Of a stretch of DNA of 64,000 bases, positions 37,154 through 45,808 are shown one piece after another. The stretch comes from Erythrobacter ramosus (GTDB lineage: Bacteria > Pseudomonadota > Alphaproteobacteria > Sphingomonadales > Sphingomonadaceae). The notes under the pieces were generated by a model. That model did no database searches and was not told the DNA's origin. It saw only the letters and a list, made by a program, of their open reading frames with translations. Numbering within the stretch: the stretch's first letter is position 1; the number at the start of each line of letters is the position of its first letter. Location of the stretch: NCBI RefSeq assembly GCF_009828055.1, contig NZ_WTYB01000002.1, positions 1,116,001 to 1,180,000 on the forward strand. Direction: 5' to 3'. The position numbers were made by a program, and so were the translations under genes.

Positions 37154-39301
37154 TTGAAACTTGTCTCCACTTTCGCCCTGGCGCTCGCAATGACTGCCCT
37201 ATCGACCGCCGGTTTGGCCGCGCAGGACGCCCCAGCCGACACCGGCGTCCCCGGCCCCGAGCAGGATCCCTATATCTGGCTCGAGGAGGCCCGCAGCCCC
37301 GAGGCACTCGAATGGGTCGCCAAGGAGAACGAGCGGACGCTGGCGGCGTTCGAAGCTGATCCGCGCTATGCCCAATTGAAGGCCGAAGCGCTGGCGATCT
37401 TTGACAGCGAAGACCGCATCCCCTTCGTCAGCTTCCGCCCCGATGGGCTGTACAATTTCTGGCAGGACAAGGCGAACCCCAAGGGACTGCTGCGCCGCAC
37501 GACGCTGGAATCCTATCGCACCGCCAAGCCGGAGTGGGAAATCGTCCTCGATGTCGATGCGCTCGCCAAGGCTGAAGGCAAGGAGTGGGTCTATCAGGGC
37601 ATGACCTGCCTGCCGCCTGCGCTGACCAAGTGCATGGTCGCGCTGAGCGACGGCGGCGAGGATGCCACCATCATGCGCGAATTCGACACCACGACGAAGC
37701 AGTTCGTTGCAGGCGGTTTTGTGCTCGACACCAAAAGCCAGGGCGGCGTGCAGTGGATCGACGCGGATACGCTGCTGGTCGGTCGCGGCTTTGGCGAAGG
37801 CACGCTGACGGAGAGCGAGTATCCCTTCACCAGCCGTGTCTGGAAGCGCGGCACGGCCATCGCCGATGCGCCTGATATCTTCCGGGGCGAGGCAAGCGAC
37901 GTGTGGGCCGGCGCGACCCTGCTGCGCGACAACAAGGGCACCATCCACGCCCGCACCGCCTATCGCGGCGTCAGCTTCCATGAGAGCATCAACTATGTCG
38001 AGCACAACGGAACGTGGCTCGAACTCGACATTCCCAAGAAGGCCGGACTGTTCGGGATCGTCGACGGCCACATCCTGCTGTCGACCGATGTCGACTGGAC
38101 CACAGACGGCCAGACCTTCCCCGCTGACAGCCTGATTGCGGTCGATCTTGAGGAATGGAAAGCCAATCCCAACGGCGCGAAGAAGACCTTGGTATGGGCG
38201 CCGGGTGAGCGCCAGACCAAGCAGGGCGGCGCAGTCACCGGCAATGCGCTGTTCGTGACGCTGCTCGACAATGTCGTTGGCAAGGTGCTAGAGTTCAACT
38301 TCGACGGCGGCAAGTGGGTCAGCAAGGAAGTCCCCCTGCCCGATAACGCGACGCTCGGCATCGCGGCATCCTCGGACGAGACCGACCAGATCATGTACAC
38401 GGTCAGCGATTTCCTCAACCCGACCACGCTCTACTACACGGACGGCAGCACGCCGCCCGCCGTGCTCAAGACCAGCCCGGCTTACTTCGATCCGGCGGGA
38501 ATGGATGTCGAACAGCACGAGGCGACCAGCAAGGACGGGACCAAGATCCCCTACTTCATCGTCAAGCCCAAGGGGATGGCGCTGGATGGCACCATGGCGA
38601 CACTGCTGACAGGCTACGGCGGGTTCCAAGTGCCGCGCCTGCCCGGTTACCTTGGCTCGACCGGCAAACTGTGGGTCGAAAAGGGCGGCGCCTATGTGCT
38701 CGCCAACCTGCGCGGTGGCGGCGAGTTTGGGCCTAACTGGCACCAGACCGCGATCCGCGAGAACAAGCAGCGCACCTGGGACGATTTCATCGCCGTGGGT
38801 GAAGATCTGGTGAAGCGCGGCTTCACGTCGCCCGAGCATCTTGGCATTCAGGGCGGCTCGCAGGGAGGGCTGCTGGTCGGCACCTTCTTCACTCAGCGCC
38901 CCGACCTGCTGAACGCCGCGATCGTGCAAATCCCGCTGTTCGACATGCTGCGCTATCACCTGATCGGGCGTGGGGCATCATGGATCGGTGAATATGGCGA
39001 TCCGCGCATCCCCGAACAGCGCGCCTGGATCGAGGGCTATTCGCCCTATCAGAAGATCGTCGCAGGCGTGGATTACCCCGCGCCGTTCCTGTGGGCCTCG
39101 ACCGCGGATGACCGCACCCACCCTGCCCACGCGCGCAAGGGTGCCGCCAAACTAAAGGCGCTCGGCCAGCCCTATTACTACTTCGAGGATACCACCGGGG
39201 GCCATTCTGGCGGGGTCGACAATGATCAGCGTGCGAAGCTTCAGGCGCTGCAATTCATCTACCTGATGCAGCGTTTGATGGCGCCGGTAACCGGCGGATA
39301 A
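37154..39301 (+). CDS. Exported prolyl oligopeptidase (S9A)
   Basis: A 715-residue serine peptidase that cuts after proline in short peptides. It has an N-terminal signal peptide, a seven-bladed propeller and a C-terminal hydrolase domain with Ser569 (QGGSQGG), Asp652 or 653 (STADDRTHP) and His684 (TGGHSGG). I chose the TTG at 37154 because GAGGAGAGG lies four bases upstream and the signal peptide then begins immediately. An ATG 30 bases earlier gives an odd charged extension. A terminator follows the gene. Confidence 0.9.
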   Translation: MKLVSTFALALAMTALSTAGLAAQDAPADTGVPGPEQDPYIWLEEARSPEALEWVAKENERTLAAFEADPRYAQLKAEALAIFDSEDRIPFVSFRPDGLYNFWQDKANPKGLLRRTTLESYRTAKPEWEIVLDVDALAKAEGKEWVYQGMTCLPPALTKCMVALSDGGEDATIMREFDTTTKQFVAGGFVLDTKSQGGVQWIDADTLLVGRGFGEGTLTESEYPFTSRVWKRGTAIADAPDIFRGEASDVWAGATLLRDNKGTIHARTAYRGVSFHESINYVEHNGTWLELDIPKKAGLFGIVDGHILLSTDVDWTTDGQTFPADSLIAVDLEEWKANPNGAKKTLVWAPGERQTKQGGAVTGNALFVTLLDNVVGKVLEFNFDGGKWVSKEVPLPDNATLGIAASSDETDQIMYTVSDFLNPTTLYYTDGSTPPAVLKTSPAYFDPAGMDVEQHEATSKDGTKIPYFIVKPKGMALDGTMATLLTGYGGFQVPRLPGYLGSTGKLWVEKGGAYVLANLRGGGEFGPNWHQTAIRENKQRTWDDFIAVGEDLVKRGFTSPEHLGIQGGSQGGLLVGTFFTQRPDLLNAAIVQIPLFDMLRYHLIGRGASWIGEYGDPRIPEQRAWIEGYSPYQKIVAGVDYPAPFLWASTADDRTHPAHARKGAAKLKALGQPYYYFEDTTGGHSGGVDNDQRAKLQALQFIYLMQRLMAPVTGG

Positions 39302-39325
39302 ACACGCGCTGACAGGCGATTTGCC

Positions 39326-39358
39326 AAGGGGCGGTTCCGGCAAGGAGTCGCCCCTTTT
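39326..39358 (+). terminator. Rho-independent terminator after the prolyl oligopeptidase
   Basis: AAGGGGCG (39326-39333) and CGCCCCTT (39349-39356) pair around a 15-base loop and run into TTTTGCG, 25 bases after the stop codon. Confidence 0.7.
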
Positions 39359-39447
39359 GCGTTAGGCCCGCAAGGCAACTCAACTGCCTGTAAGACAGGC
39401 CGACACTTTTTCCTCGGTTCGTCGCACCTAGGGAACGGGACGCTTCC

Positions 39448-39463
39448 TCAACGCAAAATTAAC
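39448..39463 (+). promoter_or_regulatory. CtrA-like binding box upstream of sciP
   Basis: TCAA, exactly seven bases, then TTAAC differs from the full CtrA box (TTAA-N7-TTAAC) at one base. It lies 85 bases before the sciP start. In Caulobacter sciP is activated by CtrA, so the placement makes sense. Confidence 0.5.
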
Positions 39464-39547
39464 CCTGTTTCGAAAGGTCTGGTTAGGTCTTCCTGTCAAC
39501 ATTGCGGCCATCGGGGGCGATGAGCACAAGCGATGAGGAGCAAATTG

Positions 39548-39793
39548 ATGGCCTACCCCAGAGAGATTTCGATCGCCGATGCGATCAAGAGCTACAACGC
39601 TCTGCCCAAGACGCACCGGGTCCACTGGTCAAAGGCGCGCAAGGACGAGGTTGTCCGCGCGGTGCACGAGAAGGCGATCAGCTTCCACGAAGCACGCGAA
39701 CGCTATCTGCTGAGCCGCAGCGAGTTCGAACAATGGGAAGCCGATTATCTCGCCGATGCGCCCGCTGGTACGGGCCGGATGCAGGACGCGTGA
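39548..39793 (+). CDS. sciP: SciP-like inhibitor of CtrA-driven transcription (DUF1153)
   Basis: An 81-residue helix-turn-helix protein. The pattern RVHWSKARKDEVVRAVHEKA then FHEARERYLLSRSEFEQW matches DUF1153/SciP, the small protein that binds CtrA and blocks transcription of its targets during the cell cycle in Caulobacter. GAGGAG seven bases before the ATG at 39548 sets the start, five codons inside the longest frame. A CtrA-like box lies upstream. The regulatory role is known in Caulobacter and inferred here. Confidence 0.88.
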   Translation: MAYPREISIADAIKSYNALPKTHRVHWSKARKDEVVRAVHEKAISFHEARERYLLSRSEFEQWEADYLADAPAGTGRMQDA

Positions 39794-39809
39794 CGCCCCG
39801 CGCCGCGGG

Positions 39810-40406
39810 TCACTTCGTCGCGACGGGGATTAACACCTCGTTGCGGCGTAGCGGCCCCGGCACCATCGGCGCATCGTAGAAGGCAAACTCGGCCTCGCCA
39901 GCAGGCATCAGGCCTTGCGCCATCATCCAGTCCCGCAGACGTGCCTCCATCAGAGCGAGATCACGGCCTCCGCCATTGCCCGAAAACCGGATCGCCGCCA
40001 TCCGCCGCGCGGGCACCTGGGTGAGCGCAATATCGGCCGGCGCAGACGGCAAGGTCTCGAGAGTGTATTTCGACGGCATGACAAACCGCATCCGCCATTC
40101 GCCCGGCTGGGTCTCGTCCTGAAGCACCGGCGCGGTCATCGCGATTTTCTCGCCGCCCGCTGGGCGATCCTGCGCAAAGATGTAGGCGGCGAGGCGCCGG
40201 AAGCTCGCACCGCTGGCGCGTTCACGGCTGCCCGAGTGGCTGACTTCAGCGACGACAAGTGAGGGGTAATCGCGTAGTTCGAAATCCTCGTCTGCGCTGA
40301 CCAGCGCAAAGTCGGGCTGTTCGGTCTGACGGTATTGGGCATACACGGCGGCAGCTCCCACAGCGGCTAGGCCGATCCCGGCAGCGATCCAGCGTCCGGC
40401 GTTCAT
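39810..40406 (-). CDS. SOUL heme-binding family protein
   Basis: A 198-residue protein with an N-terminal membrane anchor or signal (residues 3-25) followed by a SOUL/HBP domain: FELRDYPSLVVAEV, then KIAMTAPVL and the late MAAIRFSGNG. Eukaryotic relatives bind heme; the bacterial role is unclear. AGGAG seven bases before the ATG at 40406 decides the start over an upstream codon. The C-terminus converges on sciP, 16 bases away. Confidence 0.88.
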   Translation of the reverse strand: MNAGRWIAAGIGLAAVGAAAVYAQYRQTEQPDFALVSADEDFELRDYPSLVVAEVSHSGSRERASGASFRRLAAYIFAQDRPAGGEKIAMTAPVLQDETQPGEWRMRFVMPSKYTLETLPSAPADIALTQVPARRMAAIRFSGNGGGRDLALMEARLRDWMMAQGLMPAGEAEFAFYDAPMVPGPLRRNEVLIPVATK

Positions 40407-40463
40407 GGCGTTTCTCCTGATGACATGCACCACAAGTGGGCAGGCCAGCCGAAAGTTCCACCC

Positions 40464-40730
40464 CTACCGCGTCGGCGCGTCGAAATCGGCGGGCTTGTTG
40501 GCGATCCAGGCGACGAACTTCGCAATAGCGGGATTGTCGCGGATCACGCTGGCCTTGTCGCCGATGCGGGCGAGTTCGTTGTTGGTGAAGTTGGCGTGGA
40601 TCGTCTTGTGGCAGATCGGGTGGATCGGCACTTTTACCTTGCCCTTCTTCGCCTTGGGCACCGGATGATGCCACTGGACGATGTCGCCGAGCGGGCGGGC
40701 GCAGAGCCAGCAATTGGGGTGGTCGCTCAC
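40464..40730 (-). CDS. HNH endonuclease-like protein
   Basis: An 88-residue protein with a single HNH-type zinc domain: CWLCARPLG supplies two cysteines, WHHPVPK the HH pair, and PICHKTIHANF the remaining Cys and His. The GTG start overlaps the glmU stop by four bases (GTGA), so it is translated with glmU. Small stand-alone HNH proteins may be nucleases, but no substrate is known. Nothing here suggests a restriction system. Confidence 0.8.
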   Translation of the reverse strand: MSDHPNCWLCARPLGDIVQWHHPVPKAKKGKVKVPIHPICHKTIHANFTNNELARIGDKASVIRDNPAIAKFVAWIANKPADFDAPTR

Positions 40731-42103
40731 CCCTTCTTCTCCGCCGCCTTTTTCTTCTTCATCGCATCGTGGAAGCGGTCGGCCCAACCGTCCTTCACCA
40801 ACTGCTCGGCGCGAACCATCCTGAGTTCGCCCGGCGCGACATCGCGGCTGACCGCCGATCCTGCCGCGACAATCGCATCAGCGCCGATGGTCACAGGCGC
40901 GATGAGGGACGAGTTCGAACCGATGAAGGCGCCTGGCCCGATCACGGTCTTGTATTTGAAGTAGCCATCATAATTGCAGGTGATGGTGCCAGCGCCGATA
41001 TTCGCGCCAGCACCGATGGTGGCGTCGCCCAGATAGGTGAGGTGGCTCGCCTTGGCGCCCTCGCCCAACACGGCGTTCTTCACTTCGACGAAATTGCCGA
41101 TGAAGCTGTTCTCGCCCAGCACCGTGCCGGGGCGCAGACGCGCAAAGGGGCCGACCTTCACGCCGCTCGCCAGCTTCGCGCCTTCGATGTGGCTTTTGGC
41201 GCGGATCAGCACGTTATTGGCGATCTCCACGCCTGGGCCGAAGAACACGTTGGGCTCGATTGTCACATCGCGGCCCACCACCGTATCGTGGGCGAAGAAC
41301 ACCGTTTCGGGAGCGATCAGCGTGGCGCCGTCGTCCATCGCCTTGATCCGGCGGGTGGCCTGCCAGCGGGCCTCGGCCGCAGCGAGTTCGGCGCGGGAGT
41401 TGATGCCCGCAACCTCATCCGCCGTCTCGGCCACGATCACCGCGCAGGGGCGACCGTCGGCGATGGCGATATTGACGATGTCGGGGAGGTAATACTCGCC
41501 CTGCGCATTGTCGTTGCCGACCCGCGCCAGCAGTGCGAACAGATCGGCGGCACGTGCGGCAACCAGCCCAGAATTGCACAGCCGCGTGGCGCGCTCGCCT
41601 TCGTCGGCATCCTTGTATTCGACCATCTTGATGATGGTCCCCGCGTCATCCGCGATCACCCGGCCATAATGGAGCGGATCTTCCGGTTCGAAGCCAAGCA
41701 CCACGGTCGCGGGGCTATCATCCGCGTGGAGCCGATCGATCATCGACCGCACTGTTTCGGCCCGGACCATCGGACAATCGCCGAAGCACACCAGCACATC
41801 GCCGTCGAAATCCGCCAGCGCCTCGCGCGCCATCAGCGCGGCATGGGCGGTGCCAAGCTGCGGCTCCTGCAAGGCGATAGTCACACCGCGCCCTTTCAAA
41901 CCCGCTTCAAGCTGCTCGCGACGGTCTCCTGCAACCACCACCGTGCGCGCCAGCGACAGGGTGGCAAAGCTGTCGAGCAAATGCGCAATCATCGGCTTGC
42001 CGGCAATCGGGTGCAGAACCTTGTGCAGATCGCTCTTCATGCGAGTGCCCTTGCCCGCAGCAAGGATGATGGCGGCGAAAGGATGATGCGTCGTCGTGGT
42101 CAT
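40727..42103 (-). CDS. glmU: Bifunctional UDP-GlcNAc pyrophosphorylase / GlcN-1-P acetyltransferase
   Basis: GlmU makes UDP-N-acetylglucosamine for peptidoglycan and lipopolysaccharide. The 458-residue protein has the uridyltransferase motif LAAGKGTRMKS near the N-terminus and a C-terminal left-handed beta-helix with hexapeptide repeats (GPFARLRPG, NFVEVKN). AAAGGGG five bases before the ATG at 42103 sets the start. It is divergent from gph across 76 bases and overlaps the HNH gene downstream. Confidence 0.97.
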   Translation of the reverse strand: MTTTTHHPFAAIILAAGKGTRMKSDLHKVLHPIAGKPMIAHLLDSFATLSLARTVVVAGDRREQLEAGLKGRGVTIALQEPQLGTAHAALMAREALADFDGDVLVCFGDCPMVRAETVRSMIDRLHADDSPATVVLGFEPEDPLHYGRVIADDAGTIIKMVEYKDADEGERATRLCNSGLVAARAADLFALLARVGNDNAQGEYYLPDIVNIAIADGRPCAVIVAETADEVAGINSRAELAAAEARWQATRRIKAMDDGATLIAPETVFFAHDTVVGRDVTIEPNVFFGPGVEIANNVLIRAKSHIEGAKLASGVKVGPFARLRPGTVLGENSFIGNFVEVKNAVLGEGAKASHLTYLGDATIGAGANIGAGTITCNYDGYFKYKTVIGPGAFIGSNSSLIAPVTIGADAIVAAGSAVSRDVAPGELRMVRAEQLVKDGWADRFHDAMKKKKAAEKKG

Positions 42104-42179
42104 GAAAGCCCCTTTAAGCAAACCCGCGCCTGCCAGCAATTGCTTGCGGTTTGAAGAACCATCCGCCACCGCGCGCATC

Positions 42180-42875
42180 ATGACGACGATCCCTTTTGAC
42201 GCCATCGGCTTCGACCTTGATGGCACCCTGCTCGATACGTTCCGCGATCTCGGCGCGGCGGTGAACCACGCGCTGGTGTTGGGGGGCTTTGCCGAAGTCT
42301 CGGTCGAAACCTCGAAAGACCTGATCGGCGGAGGGGCCAAGATCATGCTCGCCCGCGCGATCGAGGCGCAGGGCGGCGTGGCCGAGGACGAGTTCAAGCG
42401 GCTCTACAAAGCGATGCTCGGCTTCTACGAACAGAACAATGCCGTCCACACCGCCCCCTACCCCGGCGTGCGCGAGGCTCTGGCGGACTTGGCCGCGCAG
42501 GGCGTGCGGATGGCGGTGGTCACCAACAAGTTCGAAGCCTTCGCGCGCAACGTGCTCACCCAGCTCGATCTGATCGGCACGTTCGAGACGGTGATCGGCG
42601 GCGATTCCATGGGGAAAGGCCCGGACGGCCAGTTCCTCGCCAAGCCCCACCCTGCCCCCGTCCTCGCCGCACGCGAGGCGCTCGGAGGCGGCCGCTTCGT
42701 CTTCATCGGCGATTCCACCTATGACGTGCGCGCCGCCAAATCCGCAGGCGTACCGGTCGTCGCGGCGGCCTATGGTTATTGCGACAAGCCTCCGCATGAA
42801 CTCGGCGCAGATGCGGTGATCGATTCGTTTGCAGAGCTGATTCCCGCCCTCGGAGCCTTCAACACCGCGGCCTGA
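42180..42875 (+). CDS. gph: Phosphoglycolate phosphatase (HAD family)
   Basis: A 231-residue HAD hydrolase that removes phosphate from 2-phosphoglycolate formed during DNA repair or oxygenation reactions. The nucleophile and acid are Asp12 and Asp14 (FDLDGTLLD); motif II is VVTNK and motif III/IV lies around KPHPAP and GDSTYD. The helical cap lies between residues 18 and 85. It lacks a clear ribosome binding site. Related HADs overlap in substrate range, so the exact activity is less sure than the fold. Confidence 0.9.
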   Translation: MTTIPFDAIGFDLDGTLLDTFRDLGAAVNHALVLGGFAEVSVETSKDLIGGGAKIMLARAIEAQGGVAEDEFKRLYKAMLGFYEQNNAVHTAPYPGVREALADLAAQGVRMAVVTNKFEAFARNVLTQLDLIGTFETVIGGDSMGKGPDGQFLAKPHPAPVLAAREALGGGRFVFIGDSTYDVRAAKSAGVPVVAAAYGYCDKPPHELGADAVIDSFAELIPALGAFNTAA

Positions 42876-42998
42876 CCTTACGGCATCGCACCCTGTCAGT
42901 TCGGATGTTGCAAGCCGGGCGCGAAAGTGCCACGCAGCGCCCGCATTTTGCTTTACGCAGGCGTAAACCGCGCCGCATGTTTGGACAGGAGAACCCAC

Positions 42999-43928
42999 AT
43001 GACCATCAGCTTCAAGGACAAGGTCGCCATCGTCACCGGTGCGGGCGGCGGGCTTGGCAAGGCCTACGCGCTCGAACTCGCCCGTCGCGGCGCGAAGGTT
43101 GTCGTCAACGACCTCGGTGGTTCGCGTGACGGCACCGGCACTTCGGATGCAGCAGCGCAGGTCGTCGCCGAAATCGAGGCGATGGGCGGCGAAGCGGTCG
43201 CCAATGGCGGTTCAGTCACCGAATTCGAACAGATGGAAAAGATGGTCGCCGACGCCAAGCAGAAGTGGGGCGGCGTCCATGTGCTGATCAACAACGCGGG
43301 CGTGCTGCGCGACAAGACCTTCGCCAAGATGGAGCCTGCGGACTTCGAATTCGTGGTCAAGGTTCACCTCACCGGCTCGGCCTTCGCCACCAAGGCGTGC
43401 TGGGAAACCTTCCGCGAACAGGGCTATGGCCGCATCCTCATGACCGCCTCGTCGACCGGCCTGTTCGGCAACTTCGGCCAGGCGAACTACGGCGCAGCCA
43501 AGCTCGGCCTTGCGGGTCTGACCAAGACGCTGGCGCTGGAAGGCGCGAAGTATAACGTGCGCTGCAACACCCTGTCGCCGGTCGCGGGCACCCGCATGAC
43601 CGAAGACCTGTTCCCCGAAGAAGCCTTCAAGCTGTTTGCACCGGAAAACGTGGTCCCGGCCGCGCTGTTCCTCGTCAGCGAAGACGCGCCCAGCAACGCT
43701 ATCGTCGGCGCGGGCGCTGGCGGCTTCCACTCCTCGTGGACTGTGATGAACGACGCCGTGTGGCTGAAGGACGAAGACCGCACCGTGGAAGGCTTCGCTG
43801 CCCGCTGGGAAGAGATCAACGCCTTCACCAACCTCATCGCCCCGCAATCGGGCTCCGAGCAGTCGGGTAACATCCTGCGCGCGATGCAGAAGGTCACCGG
43901 CACCGGCCCCGCCAGCGCGCGGGGGTAA
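42999..43928 (+). CDS. SDR-family dehydrogenase, MFE-2 / 17-beta-HSD4-like
   Basis: A 309-residue short-chain dehydrogenase. The NAD(P) motif is TGAGGGLG, followed by NDLGG; the active site is Ser in ASSTG and Tyr-x3-Lys in NYGAAKLG. Its length and sequence ([36 protein letters not shown]) match the dehydrogenase unit of peroxisomal-type multifunctional enzyme 2, which oxidises (3R)-hydroxyacyl-CoA. AGGAGAA precedes the ATG at 42999. The gene stands alone and ends at a strong terminator. Confidence 0.9.
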   Translation: MTISFKDKVAIVTGAGGGLGKAYALELARRGAKVVVNDLGGSRDGTGTSDAAAQVVAEIEAMGGEAVANGGSVTEFEQMEKMVADAKQKWGGVHVLINNAGVLRDKTFAKMEPADFEFVVKVHLTGSAFATKACWETFREQGYGRILMTASSTGLFGNFGQANYGAAKLGLAGLTKTLALEGAKYNVRCNTLSPVAGTRMTEDLFPEEAFKLFAPENVVPAALFLVSEDAPSNAIVGAGAGGFHSSWTVMNDAVWLKDEDRTVEGFAARWEEINAFTNLIAPQSGSEQSGNILRAMQKVTGTGPASARG

Positions 43929-43948
43929 GGGCGGTTAAACCGAGAACA

Positions 43949-43985
43949 AAAGGCCCGTCCCTGCGAGGGGGCGGGCCTTTGCTGT
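43949..43985. terminator. Bidirectional Rho-independent terminator
   Basis: AAAGGCCCG (43949-43957) pairs with CGGGCCTTT (43972-43980) around a 14-base loop that can itself pair partly. T-rich sequence follows on both strands. It separates the SDR gene from the convergent DUF2794 gene. Confidence 0.85.
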
Positions 43986-43992
43986 TTGTGGT

Positions 43993-44349
43993 TCAGTCCT
44001 CAACCGCCTTCAGCAGCTTGCGCTCCATCGGTGCGAGCACATTGGCAAGATCATGCCCGCGTTTCAGCACCTGTCCGTGTTCGCCGAACAGCGTCCACAT
44101 CCCCTGCTTGGAACGCAGGGCCGGGCGCTTCTCCAGCCGCGCCTGAGGCCGCTCGGCCGTGCGGCGAAACGCGGCGAAGGTCGCCGCATGAGCATCGAAA
44201 TCCATCGCATAATCGCGCCATTGGCCGGCCGCGACCATCCGCCCGTATAGATCGAGGATTCGCGTGAGTTCGGCCCGTTCAAACCCAACCTGATCTGCGC
44301 CCCTTCCGGGAAAGGGGACCACCTGACCGTGACCACCGGGGCTCTGCAT
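43993..44349 (-). CDS. DUF2794 protein
   Basis: A 118-residue cytosolic protein. FERAELTRILDLYGRMVAAG, then QWRDYAMDFD and ending HGQVLKRGHDLANVL, fits DUF2794, a family I know from alphaproteobacteria and without an assigned function. The ATG at 44349 is used; a TTG four codons earlier is an alternative, and neither has a well-spaced ribosome binding site. It follows the serine acetyltransferase gene by 16 bases on the same strand. Confidence 0.82.
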   Translation of the reverse strand: MQSPGGHGQVVPFPGRGADQVGFERAELTRILDLYGRMVAAGQWRDYAMDFDAHAATFAAFRRTAERPQARLEKRPALRSKQGMWTLFGEHGQVLKRGHDLANVLAPMERKLLKAVED

Positions 44350-44365
44350 TCCTGAGGTCAACCGG

Positions 44366-45097
44366 CTATTCCTTGGCCGCGCTCTTGCGGATGCGCACCG
44401 GCGTAGGCGGCGCAGCGCATTCGGCCAGCATTGCCTTCATCAGCGCCATTTCCTCGCGCATCGACGTAATCTCGGCCTCAAGCTTCTCGATGCAGTCGCG
44501 GCGCGGGCTGCCCTGTTCGTCGCACGGCGGATCATCGCAGGGCGTGCCATAGGGGATGAATTCGCGCAGCCAGTCCTCGGCCGGCACCAGCGTCGAGCGG
44601 GCCTTCAAGCCGATCATGGTCGCACCGGCAGGCACATCCTCAGTCACGACCGCATTGGCACCGACCCGCGCGCGCTCGCCCACGACGATCGGCCCGATGA
44701 TCTGCGCGCCCGAACCAATGATGACATTGTCCATCAAGGTCGGGTGACGCTTGCCGCCTTTGCCATTGGTTGGATTCGATCCGCCCAACGTGACGCATTG
44801 GTAGATCGTGACATTATCGCCGATCTGCGCCGTCTCGCCGATCACGGTGAAGCCGTGGTCGATGAAGAAGTTCTTGCCGATGGTCGCACCCGGATGGATG
44901 TCGATAGCGGTCAGCGCCCGCGAAAAATGGTTCACGAACCGCGCGAGGAAATACAGCCGCGCCTCGAACAGCCAATGCGCCACGCGGTGCAGCCCCAGCG
45001 CCAGCACGCCGGGATAAAGCAGGATTTCCCAACGCGAACGCGGCGCAGGATCGCGCGCCCGCACCGAGTCGAGATAGCTGATCAGCCGTTCAAACAT
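44366..45097 (-). CDS. cysE: Serine O-acetyltransferase (EpsC/CysE type)
   Basis: A 243-residue left-handed beta-helix acetyltransferase that makes O-acetylserine for cysteine synthesis. The core IDIHPGATIGKNFFIDHG and CVTLGGSNPTNGKGGKRHPT is the serine acetyltransferase signature. The N-terminus is short, as in the EpsC subgroup. A C-terminal tail with extra cysteines and a coiled coil (about 195-243) is unusual and may be involved in assembly. It sits between hda and the DUF2794 gene. Confidence 0.93.
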   Translation of the reverse strand: MFERLISYLDSVRARDPAPRSRWEILLYPGVLALGLHRVAHWLFEARLYFLARFVNHFSRALTAIDIHPGATIGKNFFIDHGFTVIGETAQIGDNVTIYQCVTLGGSNPTNGKGGKRHPTLMDNVIIGSGAQIIGPIVVGERARVGANAVVTEDVPAGATMIGLKARSTLVPAEDWLREFIPYGTPCDDPPCDEQGSPRRDCIEKLEAEITSMREEMALMKAMLAECAAPPTPVRIRKSAAKE

Positions 45098-45144
45098 CGC
45101 CCGTCACATTCCCACCAAAGCCTGCGCGATGCAACTCGCAGGGC

Positions 45145-45798
45145 CTAGAACAGACGCTGCTGTTCGGGGCCGTGAAGGGCCTCGAGCGCGGCGCGCCACA
45201 CAGACATGGTGGCAGGCGTCTGACGTTCAAGAGAGATCCGGTCGATTGCCGCCACCAACGCCTCGATCGCGGCAAAGCTGCGAGTCGTGCGCGGCACCAG
45301 ATAGTCGCTCGCCCCTTCCGCCAGAATGAGCCCGCGCTGCTGAGCATGGGCGAGGATAAGCTCTCCCGCCATTTCGTCATCCGGCGCACGGACTTCGAGC
45401 TGCAACGACCCGCCGATGCGAGAGGCGAGATCAGGCAAAGCGATGCGCCAGCCGCCGTGATCAGGATCGGCATTGGCGATCATCAGCAGCGCGCCGCCCT
45501 CGCGCGATCCGCCCTGCTGCACGGCGTTCCAGCGGTGGAATAACGCGGTCTCGTCCAGGGTTTCCGCATCGTCGATCACGTCAAGCTGGCCCGCACCGTG
45601 GAGGCTCTGCGCCCAGTGGCCCAGCACCGTCTTGCCGGAACGCGGCGGGCCGACCAGCACGGCGACATGGAACGGCCAGCTAGTCGGTGCCTGCAACGCC
45701 TCGATCACCGCAGCATTGGCCGAACCGACCACGATCCGCAGCGCGCCTGCAGGCACACGCGCCGCCAGCGGCAGGGCAATCTGGGACGGCTCGCCCAT
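45145..45798 (-). CDS. hda: DnaA-like replication regulator (Hda type)
   Basis: A 217-residue AAA+ protein resembling the ATPase domain of DnaA without its DNA-binding domain. In E. coli and Caulobacter, Hda with the sliding clamp turns ATP-DnaA into ADP-DnaA to prevent over-initiation. The N-terminal QIALPLA segment fits the clamp-binding position, and Walker A is GPPRSGKT. The start at 45798 gives the usual length; the longer frame reads back through the DUF2066 gene end. It lies 10 bases after that gene. Confidence 0.85.
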   Translation of the reverse strand: MGEPSQIALPLAARVPAGALRIVVGSANAAVIEALQAPTSWPFHVAVLVGPPRSGKTVLGHWAQSLHGAGQLDVIDDAETLDETALFHRWNAVQQGGSREGGALLMIANADPDHGGWRIALPDLASRIGGSLQLEVRAPDDEMAGELILAHAQQRGLILAEGASDYLVPRTTRSFAAIEALVAAIDRISLERQTPATMSVWRAALEALHGPEQQRLF

Positions 45799-45808
45799 TC
45801 CGGCGGCC

